NCBI GenBank assembly: GCA_016870915.1
Contig: VFZY01000002.1
Span: 1 to 64,000 of the forward strand
Reading direction: 5' to 3'
Source of the DNA: Acidobacteriota bacterium
GTDB lineage: Bacteria > Acidobacteriota > Terriglobia > Bryobacterales > Bryobacteraceae
Length of the DNA stretch: 64,000 nucleotides
Shown here: piece by piece, positions 52,681-61,904 of the stretch
Layout of the letters: each line of letters begins with the position of its first letter
Position numbering within the stretch: the stretch's first letter is position 1
Notes under the pieces: generated by a model
What the model saw: the letters and a program-made list of their open reading frames with translations, nothing else
What the model was told of the DNA's origin: nothing
The model's database searches: none
Made by a program: the position numbers and the translations under genes

Positions 52681-52941
52681 ATGGCACATAAAAAAGGTCT
52701 TGGTAGTTCCAAAAACGGCCGCGATTCGAATGCCCAGCGATTGGGCGTGAAGGCGTTCGGCGGCCAGGTTGTCACCGGCGGCTCCATCATCGTCCGTCAG
52801 CGCGGCACCAGAATCAAACCCGGCGAAAATGTCGGCATCGGCAAGGATGACACCTTGTTTGCCCGGGTCGCCGGACGCATTGAATTCCGCGATCGGGGCC
52901 GTCAGGGCCGCTTCGTTAGTATTGTTCGCGCGGAAGCCTGA
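52681..52941 (+). CDS. rpmA: 50S ribosomal protein L27
   Basis: A large-subunit protein whose N-terminus reaches the peptidyl transferase centre. The 86-residue product starts [20 protein letters not shown], the family pattern, with [20 protein letters not shown] and [20 protein letters not shown]. It needs no N-terminal processing extension of the Firmicute type. An intrinsic terminator follows at 52970. Confidence 0.98.
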   Translation: MAHKKGLGSSKNGRDSNAQRLGVKAFGGQVVTGGSIIVRQRGTRIKPGENVGIGKDDTLFARVAGRIEFRDRGRQGRFVSIVRAEA

Positions 52942-52969
52942 TCGTTTCAATTCTCCTTTCTGTCTGTTT

Positions 52970-53010
52970 TGGCCGCGGGTTCTGGATAAGGCTCGCGGCC
53001 ATTTCTTTTA
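52970..53010 (+). terminator. Intrinsic terminator after rpmA
   Basis: TGGCCGCG (52970-52977) pairs with CGCGGCCA (52994-53001) around a 16-base loop, followed by TTTCTTTTATT. It lies between rpmA and obgE, so it should reduce obgE expression from the ribosomal-protein promoter. Confidence 0.75.
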
Positions 53011-53036
53011 TTGCCAGTTAAGCCTTTAAGAATCAT

Positions 53037-54062
53037 ATGTTTATCGACGAAGTTCGGATCCGCGTGAAGGCCGGCGACGGGGGCAACGGCTGCATGGCTT
53101 TCCGGCGCGAGAAGTTCGTCCCCCGCGGCGGACCCAGCGGCGGCGACGGAGGCCGCGGCGGCGACATTGTCCTGGCCGCCAGCCAGCACCACAATACCCT
53201 GCTCCATTTCCGCTTCAACCCTGAGCACAAAGCCGCCCGGGGGGCTCACGGTGAGGGCAGCAACCGCCGGGGCCGCGACGGCAAGGGCCTCACCCTGCCG
53301 GTCCCGGTGGGCACCGTCGTCTATGACGAAGAGACGGGCGAGCAGCTTTTCGACTTCACCGGCAAGGATCAGACGTTCACCGTGGCGCGCGGCGGGCGCG
53401 GCGGGCGCGGCAACGCCCGGTTCGCCAGTTCCACCCATCAGGCGCCTACCGAGCACGAGCCCGGATTCCCGGGCCAGGAGTTGCACCTGCGCCTGGAACT
53501 GAAGCTCTTGGCCGACATCGGTCTGCTGGGCTTTCCGAACGCCGGCAAATCGACACTGATCTCGGTGCTGTCGGCGGCACGGCCCAAGATCGCCGATTAC
53601 CCGTTCACCACGCTTGAGCCGAACCTGGGCGTGGTCCAGCTTCCGGGTGACGACTACCGCACGGTGGTGATGGCCGACATCCCCGGCATCATTGAAGGCG
53701 CGCACGAGGGCCACGGGCTGGGCATCCAGTTCCTGCGGCACGTGGAGCGCACCCGGCTGCTGCTGCATCTGGTGGACGTCTCCGAGTTTTCGGGCCGCGA
53801 CCCTGTGCAGGATTTCGAAATCATCCTGGCGGAGCTTGCCAGCTTCAGCGCAGAACTCGCCGAGCGGCCCATGCTGGTGGTGGCCACCAAGCTCGACACG
53901 GCGCCCGATCCGGAGCGTCTGGCCGGTTTGAAAGAGGCCGCCGCCGCCCGGGGCTATGAGACCGTGGAGATCTCGGCGGTCACCGGAGCCGGCCTGACGG
54001 AGCTGAAAAAGGCGATCGCCAGCCGGTTGTTCCCCGATGAGGGCTCGCCGGAAAGAGAATAA
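53037..54062 (+). CDS. obgE: GTPase ObgE/CgtA
   Basis: An essential GTPase in ribosome assembly and stress control. The 341-residue protein has the glycine-rich Obg fold ([40 protein letters not shown]). G1 is [17 protein letters not shown], and the switch is [13 protein letters not shown]3 is [20 protein letters not shown], and G4 is VATKLD. The C-terminal OCT domain of longer homologues is absent, as in many Gram-negatives. It follows rplU-rpmA. Confidence 0.97.
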   Translation: MFIDEVRIRVKAGDGGNGCMAFRREKFVPRGGPSGGDGGRGGDIVLAASQHHNTLLHFRFNPEHKAARGAHGEGSNRRGRDGKGLTLPVPVGTVVYDEETGEQLFDFTGKDQTFTVARGGRGGRGNARFASSTHQAPTEHEPGFPGQELHLRLELKLLADIGLLGFPNAGKSTLISVLSAARPKIADYPFTTLEPNLGVVQLPGDDYRTVVMADIPGIIEGAHEGHGLGIQFLRHVERTRLLLHLVDVSEFSGRDPVQDFEIILAELASFSAELAERPMLVVATKLDTAPDPERLAGLKEAAAARGYETVEISAVTGAGLTELKKAIASRLFPDEGSPERE

Positions 54063-54095
54063 TAGCTACTCGCTATCGCAAGACGATACAAGCTT

Positions 54096-54540
54096 ATGAA
54101 GATCCGCCTTGCTTTGGTCTCTCTGTTTGTGTGTCTGCCCATGGCCGCTCAGTTCCCGGCGTCAAGGTTTCGTTGAAGAACACCCTCACCGGTGTCTCGA
54201 GCGGCCAGGAGACTAATACCTCCGGCTTCTACCGCTTCAGCTCGCTCGCACCGGGCGATTAGGAACCGCAGGTGGAAGCGAGCGGGTTCCGCGTCTCGAC
54301 AATCAGCGTCGTGCTGACCACCGGGCAGACGCGCGATCTGAACGTCTCGCTTGAGGTGCAGCGCGCGGTTGAGTCGGTGAGTGTGACGGCGGAGGCGCCC
54401 ACGTTGGGCACGGTGGGCAACAGCCCGCGCAATGCGTTCCGGCAGCAGGGCGTGCTGGCGATTGCTTTGGCCGCATTCTGGGCCAGAACGGAAACGCCGG
54501 ACCACGCACGGTGCAGATCGGCGCCCGCATCGCGTTCTGA
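54096..54540 (+). pseudogene. Collapsed Oar-like TonB receptor pseudogene
   Basis: The region starts with a signal-like MKIRLALVSLFVCLPMAAQ. After a frameshift it encodes the carboxypeptidase-regulatory domain VSLKNTLTGVSSGQETNTSG, then FYRFSSLAPGD. There a TAG (54257-54259) stands where Tyr is expected. EPQVEASGFRVSTISVVLTT and the SVSVTAEAPTLGT linker follow. It then jumps to GNSPRNAFRQQG, typical of the receptor C-terminal quarter. It ends in another frame with ILGQNGNAGPRTVQIGARIA and a TGA, the terminal barrel strand. The whole barrel is gone, so about 440 bases keep both ends of a gene of three kilobases or more. The frames are broken at least twice. Confidence 0.8.
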
Positions 54541-54687
54541 GTCCCGGCGGCCCGCGGCTCCAGTGGTGACGGTCACGCGCGGCATGGAGCGAGCAGAACC
54601 GCCTGCGGCTGGTGTACACTGCGGGTAGGGAGGTGTATCTTCTCGATCAGCCCGGCTTCCGCCCAGCGCGGAAGGAAGTCCGCCGAG

Positions 54688-55476
54688 GTGTTCGGGAAGG
54701 TCTGCGCCCCTTTCCTCAACCTGCTCTTCCCGGAGGACTGCCGCGTCTGCGGCCTGCCCCTTAAGACATTTTCCAGGATTCCTGTGTGCCACGGCTGTCT
54801 GGAAACGCCCCGGCCGCTGGAGAGCGAATTCGCCTGCGCCACCTGCGGCGTGCCCTTCGCAAACCGCTTTCCGCTGGATGAACACGGCCAATGCGGTTTG
54901 TGCCGGCTGGGTCTGGCGGGGTTCGACTCGGCGTACTGCTTCGGCTCCTATGAAGGAGCCCTGCGCGAGTTGATCCACCTGTTCAAGTATCAGGGTATTC
55001 GCACGCTGCGGCGTCCGCTTGGGGCGTTCCTCAGCCAGGCGCTGCCGCGGGAACGGCGCTACGAGGTGATTGTTCCGGTTCCCATGCACTGGCGCAAGCG
55101 TTGGAATCGCGGCTTCAATCAGGCTCTGCTGCTGGCTCGCGATCTGAGCCGCAGGACCGCGATTCCGGTGGCGGCCGCTCTGCGGCGCACACGCGCCGGC
55201 GAGGCCCAGGCCGGGCTGACAAATGCCCAGCGCCGGGCCAGCGTCCGCGGCGTCTTCAGCGTAACGGACCGGCAGGCCATCGACGGACGCAGCGTGCTGC
55301 TGGTGGACGACGTATTGACCACCGGCGCCACGGCGGCGGCCTGCGCGCGGGCGTTGAAACGCGGCGGCGCGCGTCATGTGACGATCTTGACTTTGGCTCG
55401 TGTGGACCGCAGGCTGACCGGCCTGGGCGGCGGCGCGCCGACCCCACCCAATACCCTGGTTCGAGGAGCAGCCTAA
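54688..55476 (+). CDS. comF: ComF-family phosphoribosyltransferase-like protein
   Basis: A 262-residue ComF protein, linked in other bacteria to DNA uptake or to reuse of internalised DNA. An N-terminal zinc-ribbon-like double set of cysteines (CRVC, CHGC, CATC, CGLC between residues about 17 and 74) precedes a PRT-fold domain. That domain has PVPMHWRKRWNRGFNQALLL and the PRPP loop VLLVDDVLTTGATAAACA (about residues 203-220). GTG at 54688. It opens a chain of five same-strand genes with tiny gaps. Confidence 0.9.
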   Translation: MFGKVCAPFLNLLFPEDCRVCGLPLKTFSRIPVCHGCLETPRPLESEFACATCGVPFANRFPLDEHGQCGLCRLGLAGFDSAYCFGSYEGALRELIHLFKYQGIRTLRRPLGAFLSQALPRERRYEVIVPVPMHWRKRWNRGFNQALLLARDLSRRTAIPVAAALRRTRAGEAQAGLTNAQRRASVRGVFSVTDRQAIDGRSVLLVDDVLTTGATAAACARALKRGGARHVTILTLARVDRRLTGLGGGAPTPPNTLVRGAA

Positions 55477-55479
55477 ACG

Positions 55480-56007
55480 ATGCACGCCGGACACCTACAC
55501 AAACCTGTTCTGGTACTGAACGCCAGCTATGAGCCCATCAACGTTTGCGCGGCGCGGCGCGCGGTGGTGCTGGTTCTGAAGGGCGTGGCGAAAACCGAGG
55601 AACACGCGCCGCATCTGGCGGTACACACCGCGCGTCACGCGGTTCCGGTGCCGTCGGTCATCCGGCTGCTCGAATACCGGCGCATCCCGCTGCAATCACG
55701 CTCGCTTTCCCGCAAGAACATTCTGATGCGCGACCGCTACACGTGCCAATACTGCCAGCGAACGCTCTCCAGCGGCGATCTCACACTCGACCACGTGGTG
55801 CCGCGCTCGCGCCACGGCGAAACAAGCTGGGAGAACCTGGTGGCCTGCTGCAATCCGTGCAATAACAGGAAGGGAAATCGCACACCGGAGGAGGCGGGCA
55901 TGAAGCTCCTGCGGCAGCCCCGGCCGTTCAGCCTGCACACCAGCCGCCACCTGATGCGGGTGCTCGGGAAGAGCGACGACCAATGGCGGAAGTACCTGTT
56001 CTTCTAG
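55480..56007 (+). CDS. HNH endonuclease
   Basis: A 175-residue HNH protein. The N-terminal [20 protein letters not shown] region is typical of the stand-alone bacterial HNH family (HNH-5 type). The nuclease core has zinc-binding Cys pairs ([13 protein letters not shown] and [14 protein letters not shown]) and the catalytic [20 protein letters not shown]. It lies three bases after comF and overlaps tag by 25 bases. The role could be DNA repair or turnover with its neighbours, which is inference. Confidence 0.92.
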   Translation: MHAGHLHKPVLVLNASYEPINVCAARRAVVLVLKGVAKTEEHAPHLAVHTARHAVPVPSVIRLLEYRRIPLQSRSLSRKNILMRDRYTCQYCQRTLSSGDLTLDHVVPRSRHGETSWENLVACCNPCNNRKGNRTPEEAGMKLLRQPRPFSLHTSRHLMRVLGKSDDQWRKYLFF

Positions 56008-56567
56008 ACGGACGCACGCGCTGCCGCTGGTGCGCGGGCCATGCGATCTACGAACGCTACCACGATGAGGAGTGGGGCCTTCCCGTGCGCGATGACCGGC
56101 TGCTCTTCGAGATGCTGAACCTGGAAGGCGCGCAGGCCGGATTGAGCTGGCTCACCATTCTCCGCAAGCGGGAGGCGTACCGTAAGGCGTTCGACGGCTT
56201 CGACCCCGCCACCATCGCGGGCTATGGCGAGGACAAGGTGGCCGCCCTGCTCGCCGACCCCGGCATTGTTCGCAACCGGCTCAAGGTGCGGGCGGTGATC
56301 ACCAACGCGCAGGCCTGCCTGCGGGTGGTTGCCGAAGAGGGAGCTTTCCATCCCTACCTGTGGAGCTTCACCGGCGGCCGCACCATCGTGAATCACTGGA
56401 CCAGCCTGTCGCAGGTGCCGGCACGGACGGTGGAAAGCGATGCGATGAGCCGGTCCCTGGCCAAGCGCGGTTTCAAGTTCGTGGGCAGCACCATCTGCTA
56501 CGCCTTCATGCAGGCGGTGGGGATGGTGGACGACCACACCGCGGATTGCTGGCGGCGCCAGGCATGA
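55983..56567 (+). CDS. tag: DNA-3-methyladenine glycosylase I
   Basis: Excises 3-methyladenine from alkylated DNA in base excision repair. The 194-residue protein has the zinc/base site [20 protein letters not shown], with the family DEEWG motif (about residues 28-32). [20 protein letters not shown] and the helix-hairpin [20 protein letters not shown] follow. A closing His/Cys zinc ligand pair is present (DDHTADC). It starts within the HNH gene and its stop overlaps the next start (ATGA). Confidence 0.95.
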   Translation: MAEVPVLLDGRTRCRWCAGHAIYERYHDEEWGLPVRDDRLLFEMLNLEGAQAGLSWLTILRKREAYRKAFDGFDPATIAGYGEDKVAALLADPGIVRNRLKVRAVITNAQACLRVVAEEGAFHPYLWSFTGGRTIVNHWTSLSQVPARTVESDAMSRSLAKRGFKFVGSTICYAFMQAVGMVDDHTADCWRRQA

Positions 56568-57580
56568 AGCCGCTGCCGCGCTACGATATCGCGCAGTCCT
56601 ACGATTGGAATTACGCCCATGCGCCGGATCCCGTGGCGATGGATGTGCCCGCGATACCCGGCGCCTGGGATTTCTGCGGGCTCCCTGTGGCATCGCCGCT
56701 GGGCATGCCCGCCGGACCTCTATTGAACGGCCGCTGGATCCTCTACTACGCCTCTCTGGGGTTCGACGTCCTGACGTACAAGACCGTCCGTTCCTCGCAC
56801 CGTGACTGCTATCCGGTGCCGAACCTGCTCCCGGTGCGCGGCGGCACGCGCGTGACAGCGGCCGGTGATCCGACAGACTCCTGGGCGATCTCCTTCGGCA
56901 TGCCCTCAAAGGACCCCGCAATCTGGCGAGCCGATATCGAGCAAACACGCCGCGCGCTGGGTCCCAGGCAGGTGCTGTGCGTGAGCGTGGTGGCGTCACC
57001 GGAAGACGGCTGGGGCCTGGATGAAATCGCCGCGGACTTCGCGCGGTGCGCCCATTGGGCCGCCGATGCCGGGGCGCAGGTGGTGGAAGCAAACCTCTCA
57101 TGCCCGAACGTGTGCACCGGCGAAGCGGACCTGTACCTTTCCGCCAACGCCGCGCGTGCCGTGGCCCAAGCCTGCCGCGCCGCAGTACCGGCTCTTCCGT
57201 TGGCGCTCAAGATTGGGGCGTTCGACAACCTGGACCAGATGCGTGAAACGGCGCGTGCGGTAGCGGAATACACCACCGCCCTCAGCACGATGAACAGCGT
57301 GACCGCGCCGGTGTTCGACGCCGGCGGCGAGCCCCTGTTCGGCGGGTTGCGGCGCGGCATTGGCGGAGCCTGGACCACCAGCCGCTGCCTGGATGAACTG
57401 CGCCTGCTGGCCGAGGTGATTCGCGAGGAGCGGCTGCCCCTGCGGCTGATCGGTGTGGGCGGCGTCGCAACGGCGGACCACGTGCGCGCCCGTCTTGCCG
57501 CCGGGGCGCATCAGGTGCAGATTGCGACGGCGGCCATGCTGGACCCTGAGTGCGCGCTTCGAATCAGGAGGAACTGGTGA
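56564..57580 (+). CDS. Dihydroorotate-dehydrogenase-like FMN oxidoreductase
   Basis: A 338-residue TIM-barrel flavoprotein of the dihydroorotate dehydrogenase superfamily. LPVASPLGMPAGPLLNGRWI opens the barrel. The FMN/active-site segment EANLSCPNVC has the Asn-Leu-Ser-Cys-Pro-Asn form of class 1 enzymes. The phosphate site is IGVGGVATADHVRARLAAGA. The N-terminal insertions and TYKTVRSSHRDC are unlike typical PyrD, so a diverged dehydrogenase is also possible. Coupled by ATGA to tag and by GTGA to the next gene. Confidence 0.75.
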   Translation: MKPLPRYDIAQSYDWNYAHAPDPVAMDVPAIPGAWDFCGLPVASPLGMPAGPLLNGRWILYYASLGFDVLTYKTVRSSHRDCYPVPNLLPVRGGTRVTAAGDPTDSWAISFGMPSKDPAIWRADIEQTRRALGPRQVLCVSVVASPEDGWGLDEIAADFARCAHWAADAGAQVVEANLSCPNVCTGEADLYLSANAARAVAQACRAAVPALPLALKIGAFDNLDQMRETARAVAEYTTALSTMNSVTAPVFDAGGEPLFGGLRRGIGGAWTTSRCLDELRLLAEVIREERLPLRLIGVGGVATADHVRARLAAGAHQVQIATAAMLDPECALRIRRNW

Positions 57581-58611
57581 AACCGGTACTGGCATTCGCC
57601 CTTGTTTGCACGGTGTCCGCCCAGATTCGCTTTAGCATCGAAGAGCCCGCCGGCATCGAGCGTGTGAACGAACCTGTGTTGGTGAAGGCCGCCGGGCGGG
57701 AGCAGGTGATGTACGTCAACCTGAAGCCCCGCGAACGGCGCATCGTGGCGTGGATGGCTCCGAAGACGGGGCCAGCTCTCACCGAGACCAGCCGGGCGGG
57801 CGCACGCATCGACACGGGCATCTTCCTCGCCGACCTCACCGCACGCACCGTCAACGGGAAGCAGGAAGACTCGGGCGTGCTGCGCGCGCTCACCTTCAAG
57901 CAGGCCGGCGTCACCTTGCTGCGCTCCGAGAACCGGATGCACTGGGCGCCCAGCTTTCAGCGCGCGGGAGCCCGGGGATACACCAGTTGGGCCATGTGGG
58001 ACCCGGTGCAGACCGTGGAGCGCGCCGCGATGCCCGGCTGGGTCCGGTACGCCAAGTCCGGCTATCACGCGCTCTATCCCGAAATCCATCTCGACACCGA
58101 GTACCGTTTCTTCTCGCACGTGCCCTACTTCCTCTTCCGGTCCCGCGTGACCATCGAACGGGCGATGGAGATGTTCTGGCTGCGCAACCAGGAAATGACC
58201 ATGGACAGCTTCTTCACGCACTGCGCCTGGCCCGAAGCCGATGGCACGCCGCGCATCGCCACGTTCGAGGAGCGCAAGCCCTTGCTGGAGGAGAGCCCCA
58301 TTCCCGCCGACACGCCGTGGATCGCGTTTCTCCATCCCGCCAAGGGCTATGGCTTTGGCGCAGTGATTCTGGGTTACGAAGCCGCCAAAACCGCGAACGC
58401 AATGACCAGCATCAACGATGGCGCGAACGATGGCAAGTACTGGGACCGGCGCATCATCAACCAGATCAACGTCCCGATGAACGGCGGCGAGGTGTTCACC
58501 GAAGAGACCGCCTATGTGCTCTTCCGGGCGAACGCCCAGGAGCCGCTGGCGGAATTTCTGGCCTGGGAAAAGAAGCTGCGAAATCCGGTGCGCGCTTCGC
58601 CCGTCCGGTGA
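57577..58611 (+). CDS. Secreted protein of unknown function
   Basis: A 344-residue protein with a Sec signal (KPVLAFALVCTVSAQIRFSI). The body looks like a beta-sandwich or glycoside-type fold. DTEYRFFSHVPYFLFRSRVT, EMFWLRNQEMTMDSFFTHCA and WIAFLHPAKGYGFGAVILGY are the most conserved-looking parts. I do not recognise the family. GTG at 57577 is preferred because AGGAGG lies just upstream and the codon overlaps the preceding TGA. It is the last gene of the comF chain; the next genes are on the other strand. Confidence 0.7.
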   Translation: MKPVLAFALVCTVSAQIRFSIEEPAGIERVNEPVLVKAAGREQVMYVNLKPRERRIVAWMAPKTGPALTETSRAGARIDTGIFLADLTARTVNGKQEDSGVLRALTFKQAGVTLLRSENRMHWAPSFQRAGARGYTSWAMWDPVQTVERAAMPGWVRYAKSGYHALYPEIHLDTEYRFFSHVPYFLFRSRVTIERAMEMFWLRNQEMTMDSFFTHCAWPEADGTPRIATFEERKPLLEESPIPADTPWIAFLHPAKGYGFGAVILGYEAAKTANAMTSINDGANDGKYWDRRIINQINVPMNGGEVFTEETAYVLFRANAQEPLAEFLAWEKKLRNPVRASPVR

Positions 58612-58633
58612 AGCTTCGCCCGTGCGGTGACCG

Positions 58634-59572
58634 TCAGCGGCCCGCGCCCATGCCGCCCTGCAGACCGCGCAACCCAAGCACCAGCCCCGGGCCGATGGCG
58701 ATGACGAACAGCACCGGCAGAATGAAGAACACCACCGGGAACAGCATCTTGATACCGGCCTTGGCAATGGCCGCCTCCGCCTTCAGACGGCGGCGCGTGC
58801 GCAGCGCTTCCGCATAGACCTTCAGGGCCTGGGACAAGCTGGTGCCGAACCGCTCGCTCTGAATGATCATCGCCGAAAGCGACTTGATATCCTCAATGCC
58901 CGTGCGCCGCACCAGTTGGTTGAACGCCTTGGACCGCTCCTGGCCGGCCTTCACCTGCATCACCACCGTGTACAGTTCGCCTGCCAGGTGAGGATAGATA
59001 AACTGCATCTCCTCGGACACGCGCAGCATGGCCTGATCGAGCGACAGGCCCGTGCCCAGCACGATGCCCAGCAGGTCCACCGTGTCCGGCAGCGCCTCCT
59101 GCAGCTTGGTGCGATAGCGCTTCACCAGACGATGCAGAACCTGCTGCGGCAACAGGTATCCCAGCAGCAGCGCGGAGGCCATGCCGCCGAACTTCTGCGA
59201 GAGATCATTGCCCCGCTGCAGATAAGCCATTCCGGCGATGAGCAACAGGAAGAACGTGATCTGAAAAATGACGTACGACGCAAGCGCCTGCTTGTTGCGG
59301 ATGCCGGCCTGATTCAGTTCCTTCTCCGTCTCACGAAGCCAGTCTTCACCGCCCACCGTGCTCACCAGATACAGCACCGTGTTCAGGAATCCGCCCGCGG
59401 CGCGGCGCCGCCCGGAACGGTTGGCCCCGGAGCCCGACGCCGCCTGCAGTTGTTCTAGACGGTCCCCCAGCGGATCTTCTTCCACCCGCAGAAGCATGTA
59501 CACGGAGGCGATCATCGCGGCCAGCGAAGCCAGACCGATGAACGCCGCGGTGAAGATCAGTAAAGGGTGCAT
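58634..59572 (-). CDS. tadC: Tad-type pilus inner-membrane platform protein TadC
   Basis: Type II secretion F-domain membrane protein that with TadB forms the platform for Tad pilus assembly. The 312-residue protein has membrane helices near the N-terminus and near residues 125-160. The cytoplasmic T2SSF domain is LLGIVLGTGLSLDQAMLRVS and AFNQLVRRTGIEDIKSLSAM. A final pair of helices is FPVVFFILPVLFVIAIGPGL. It is the last of the cluster as transcribed, one base after tadB. Confidence 0.9.
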   Translation of the reverse strand: MHPLLIFTAAFIGLASLAAMIASVYMLLRVEEDPLGDRLEQLQAASGSGANRSGRRRAAGGFLNTVLYLVSTVGGEDWLRETEKELNQAGIRNKQALASYVIFQITFFLLLIAGMAYLQRGNDLSQKFGGMASALLLGYLLPQQVLHRLVKRYRTKLQEALPDTVDLLGIVLGTGLSLDQAMLRVSEEMQFIYPHLAGELYTVVMQVKAGQERSKAFNQLVRRTGIEDIKSLSAMIIQSERFGTSLSQALKVYAEALRTRRRLKAEAAIAKAGIKMLFPVVFFILPVLFVIAIGPGLVLGLRGLQGGMGAGR

Positions 59573-59573
59573 A

Positions 59574-60557
59574 TCAGAATTTCGGTTTCGAGAGCTGCCG
59601 GATGATCAGGATGCCAAGCGATTCGGAGATGATGGCGTAGGTCAGCATGTTGTTCCCCAGGGGGTCGTTCAGCAGGAACTGCGTGTACTCGGGCTTGAGG
59701 AACGAAACCACCAGGCCGACGATGATGGGAAACGCGCACAGAAGGCCGGCCGAGAGACGCTGTTGCGCGGTGCCGGCTTTCAGCTTCTCCGCCAGATTCA
59801 GGCGTTCGCGGATCAGCAGCGCGAGATTCTCCAGCATCTCCACCATGTTCGCGCCGGTCTGGCGCTGCAGAATAAGTCCGGTGATGAAGAACTTCAGATC
59901 GAGCAGCGGAATCCGCTTCCCCAGATTGTGCAGCGCCTGTTCGGTGGGCGACCCAAGCGCCAGTTCCTCCACCACCTTCTTGAACTCCATCTTCACCGGC
60001 TCAAGCGATTCCTGCGCAATCGTGTCCAGACCGGCGTGAATGTTGTGGCCGGCCTTCATCGAACGGTTGAACAGATCGATGGCATCCGGCAGCTGATGCT
60101 CAAACCGCGCCAGCCGCGCCGATCGCCGGAACCCCACGTAGGCGATGGGAATGTAGCCGATGGCAACGCTCAGAGCCAGCCGCAGCAGCAGCAAACCGGA
60201 GACGCCCAGGCCGAACAACAGGAAGATCCCCGCGAACAGCCCGATGCAAAGCGCCAGGACATTGGTCGCGCGATGCGGCAGGTTCGCCTGATCGATGTGA
60301 TCCTGCAGGCGGCCGAGTATGCCCGCGCCCGAAAACAGGTCCGTCAGAAACCCGAACGCCGACGCCTCTTCGCGGCGAAGAAGGTCCGTTGCTCCACGCT
60401 TGCGCGCGCCGCCGGCCCGTGATCGCAACTCGCGCAGCCGGCCCGTGAGCGACTGCGCCAGTTCCCGCTGCGGGACCGACCAGATGTAGTAACCCGCCGC
60501 CATGCCGCAGCCGGCAAAAACGAGAAACGCGACCGTGAATGTGACAATGGCAAGCAT
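59574..60557 (-). CDS. tadB: Tad-type pilus inner-membrane platform protein TadB
   Basis: A 327-residue T2SSF-domain protein, partner of TadC. An N-terminal membrane segment (VTFTVAFLVFAGCGMAAGYY) is followed by LPDAIDLFNRSMKAGHNIHA, then LGKRIPLLDLKFFITGLILQ and RQTGANMVEMLENLALLIRE, the T2SSF signature. Membrane helices near the end are FPIIVGLVVSF and MLTYAIISESLGILII. It starts three bases after the CpaF stop. Confidence 0.92.
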   Translation of the reverse strand: MLAIVTFTVAFLVFAGCGMAAGYYIWSVPQRELAQSLTGRLRELRSRAGGARKRGATDLLRREEASAFGFLTDLFSGAGILGRLQDHIDQANLPHRATNVLALCIGLFAGIFLLFGLGVSGLLLLRLALSVAIGYIPIAYVGFRRSARLARFEHQLPDAIDLFNRSMKAGHNIHAGLDTIAQESLEPVKMEFKKVVEELALGSPTEQALHNLGKRIPLLDLKFFITGLILQRQTGANMVEMLENLALLIRERLNLAEKLKAGTAQQRLSAGLLCAFPIIVGLVVSFLKPEYTQFLLNDPLGNNMLTYAIISESLGILIIRQLSKPKF

Positions 60558-60560
60558 GGT

Positions 60561-61901
60561 TTAGCGGTCCGTCACTTCCTGAACTTCCTCGAACAAGCCG
60601 CCGCTCAACTTCACGCCATAGGCACGCAGCCGGTCCCTGTAAAAGGACTGCTTGCCGGCCCCACGAAACGCGCCCAGCATCTTGCCACGCGGGCTCATGC
60701 CCGTTCTCTCGAACCGGAAGACTTCCTGGATGTCCACCATGTCGCCATCCACGCCCCTCACCTCGGCGATACTCACCACCTTGCGCGAGCCATCCGTCAG
60801 ACGCACCGTCTGCACCACCACGTTGATGGCCGAGGCGAGCATCTGCCGGATCACCTTGTCGGGAATGTGCTGGCTGGCCATCATCACCATGGTCTCCAGG
60901 CGCGAGAATGCGTCGATGGGCGTGTTGGCGTGGGTGGTTGTCATGGACCCATCGTGGCCCGTATTCATCGCCTGCATCATGTCCAGCGCTTCCGGGCCGC
61001 GGCATTCGCCCACGATGATCCGGTCCGGCCGCATACGCAGGGCGTTGATCACAAGGTCCCGCTGCGTGATCTGGCCCGCGCCTTCAATGTTCATGGGACG
61101 CGTTTCCAGGCGCACAATGTGCACCTGCTGAAGCTGAAGTTCCGCCGTATCCTCAATGGTGACCACGCGCTCATCCTCGGGAATGTAGCGCGAGAGCGTA
61201 TTGAGCATCGTCGTCTTGCCGGAGCCCGATCCACCCGAGATCACCATGTTCAGCCGCGCCTTGACGCAGCCGCTCAGGTACTCCACCATGCCCCGCGTCA
61301 TCGTCTCATTGCGCAGCAGGTCGTCCACTTCCAGCAACTTCTTGCCGAACCGGCGGATGCTGATGGAGGGGCCCACCAGCGAAAGCGGAGGAATCACCGC
61401 GCAGACGCGCGAACCGTCCGCCAGACGGGCGTCCACGATGGGCGATGAATCGTCGATGCGGCGGCCGATGTTCGACACGATGCGGTCGATGATCATGCGC
61501 AGATGAGCGTTGTCGCGAAACCGCACGTTGGTTTCCACCAGATGGCCCGCGCGCTCCACGTAGACGTTATCGGGACCGTTCACCAGAATGTCGCTCACCG
61601 TGGTGTCGTTCATCAGAATCTCAAGAGGCCCCAGACCGAACACCTCATCCAGCACCTCGTCGATCAGCCGTTCCCGTTCCGTCACCGTCATCGGCGTGCC
61701 GTTCTCGGCAATCAGCCGCTCAATGGTGAGCCCCAGTTGGTCCCGCGCCGTGTCCTTGTTCAGGAAGCGCAACTGCTCCGGCGTCATCGAATTCAGCAGC
61801 CGGTTATGGATCTGCGTGCGGATGGCGAACCACCGCTCGGCGCCTGAGCCGAAGCGGGGGGCCGGGCCGCGATTACCGGGCGATACCTGCCGGCTGGACA
61901 T
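60561..61901 (-). CDS. cpaF: Secretion ATPase CpaF/TadA
   Basis: Hexameric ATPase that powers Tad pilus assembly. The 446-residue protein has an N-terminal helical domain with [20 protein letters not shown]. The core has Walker [19 protein letters not shown] (about residues 221-238), an Asp box ([16 protein letters not shown]) and Walker [21 protein letters not shown]. The His box is [15 protein letters not shown]-like ([10 protein letters not shown]). Its length is standard. It is placed between the CpaE-like gene (three bases) and tadB. Confidence 0.96.
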   Translation of the reverse strand: MSSRQVSPGNRGPAPRFGSGAERWFAIRTQIHNRLLNSMTPEQLRFLNKDTARDQLGLTIERLIAENGTPMTVTERERLIDEVLDEVFGLGPLEILMNDTTVSDILVNGPDNVYVERAGHLVETNVRFRDNAHLRMIIDRIVSNIGRRIDDSSPIVDARLADGSRVCAVIPPLSLVGPSISIRRFGKKLLEVDDLLRNETMTRGMVEYLSGCVKARLNMVISGGSGSGKTTMLNTLSRYIPEDERVVTIEDTAELQLQQVHIVRLETRPMNIEGAGQITQRDLVINALRMRPDRIIVGECRGPEALDMMQAMNTGHDGSMTTTHANTPIDAFSRLETMVMMASQHIPDKVIRQMLASAINVVVQTVRLTDGSRKVVSIAEVRGVDGDMVDIQEVFRFERTGMSPRGKMLGAFRGAGKQSFYRDRLRAYGVKLSGGLFEEVQEVTDR

Positions 61902-61904
61902 TCG

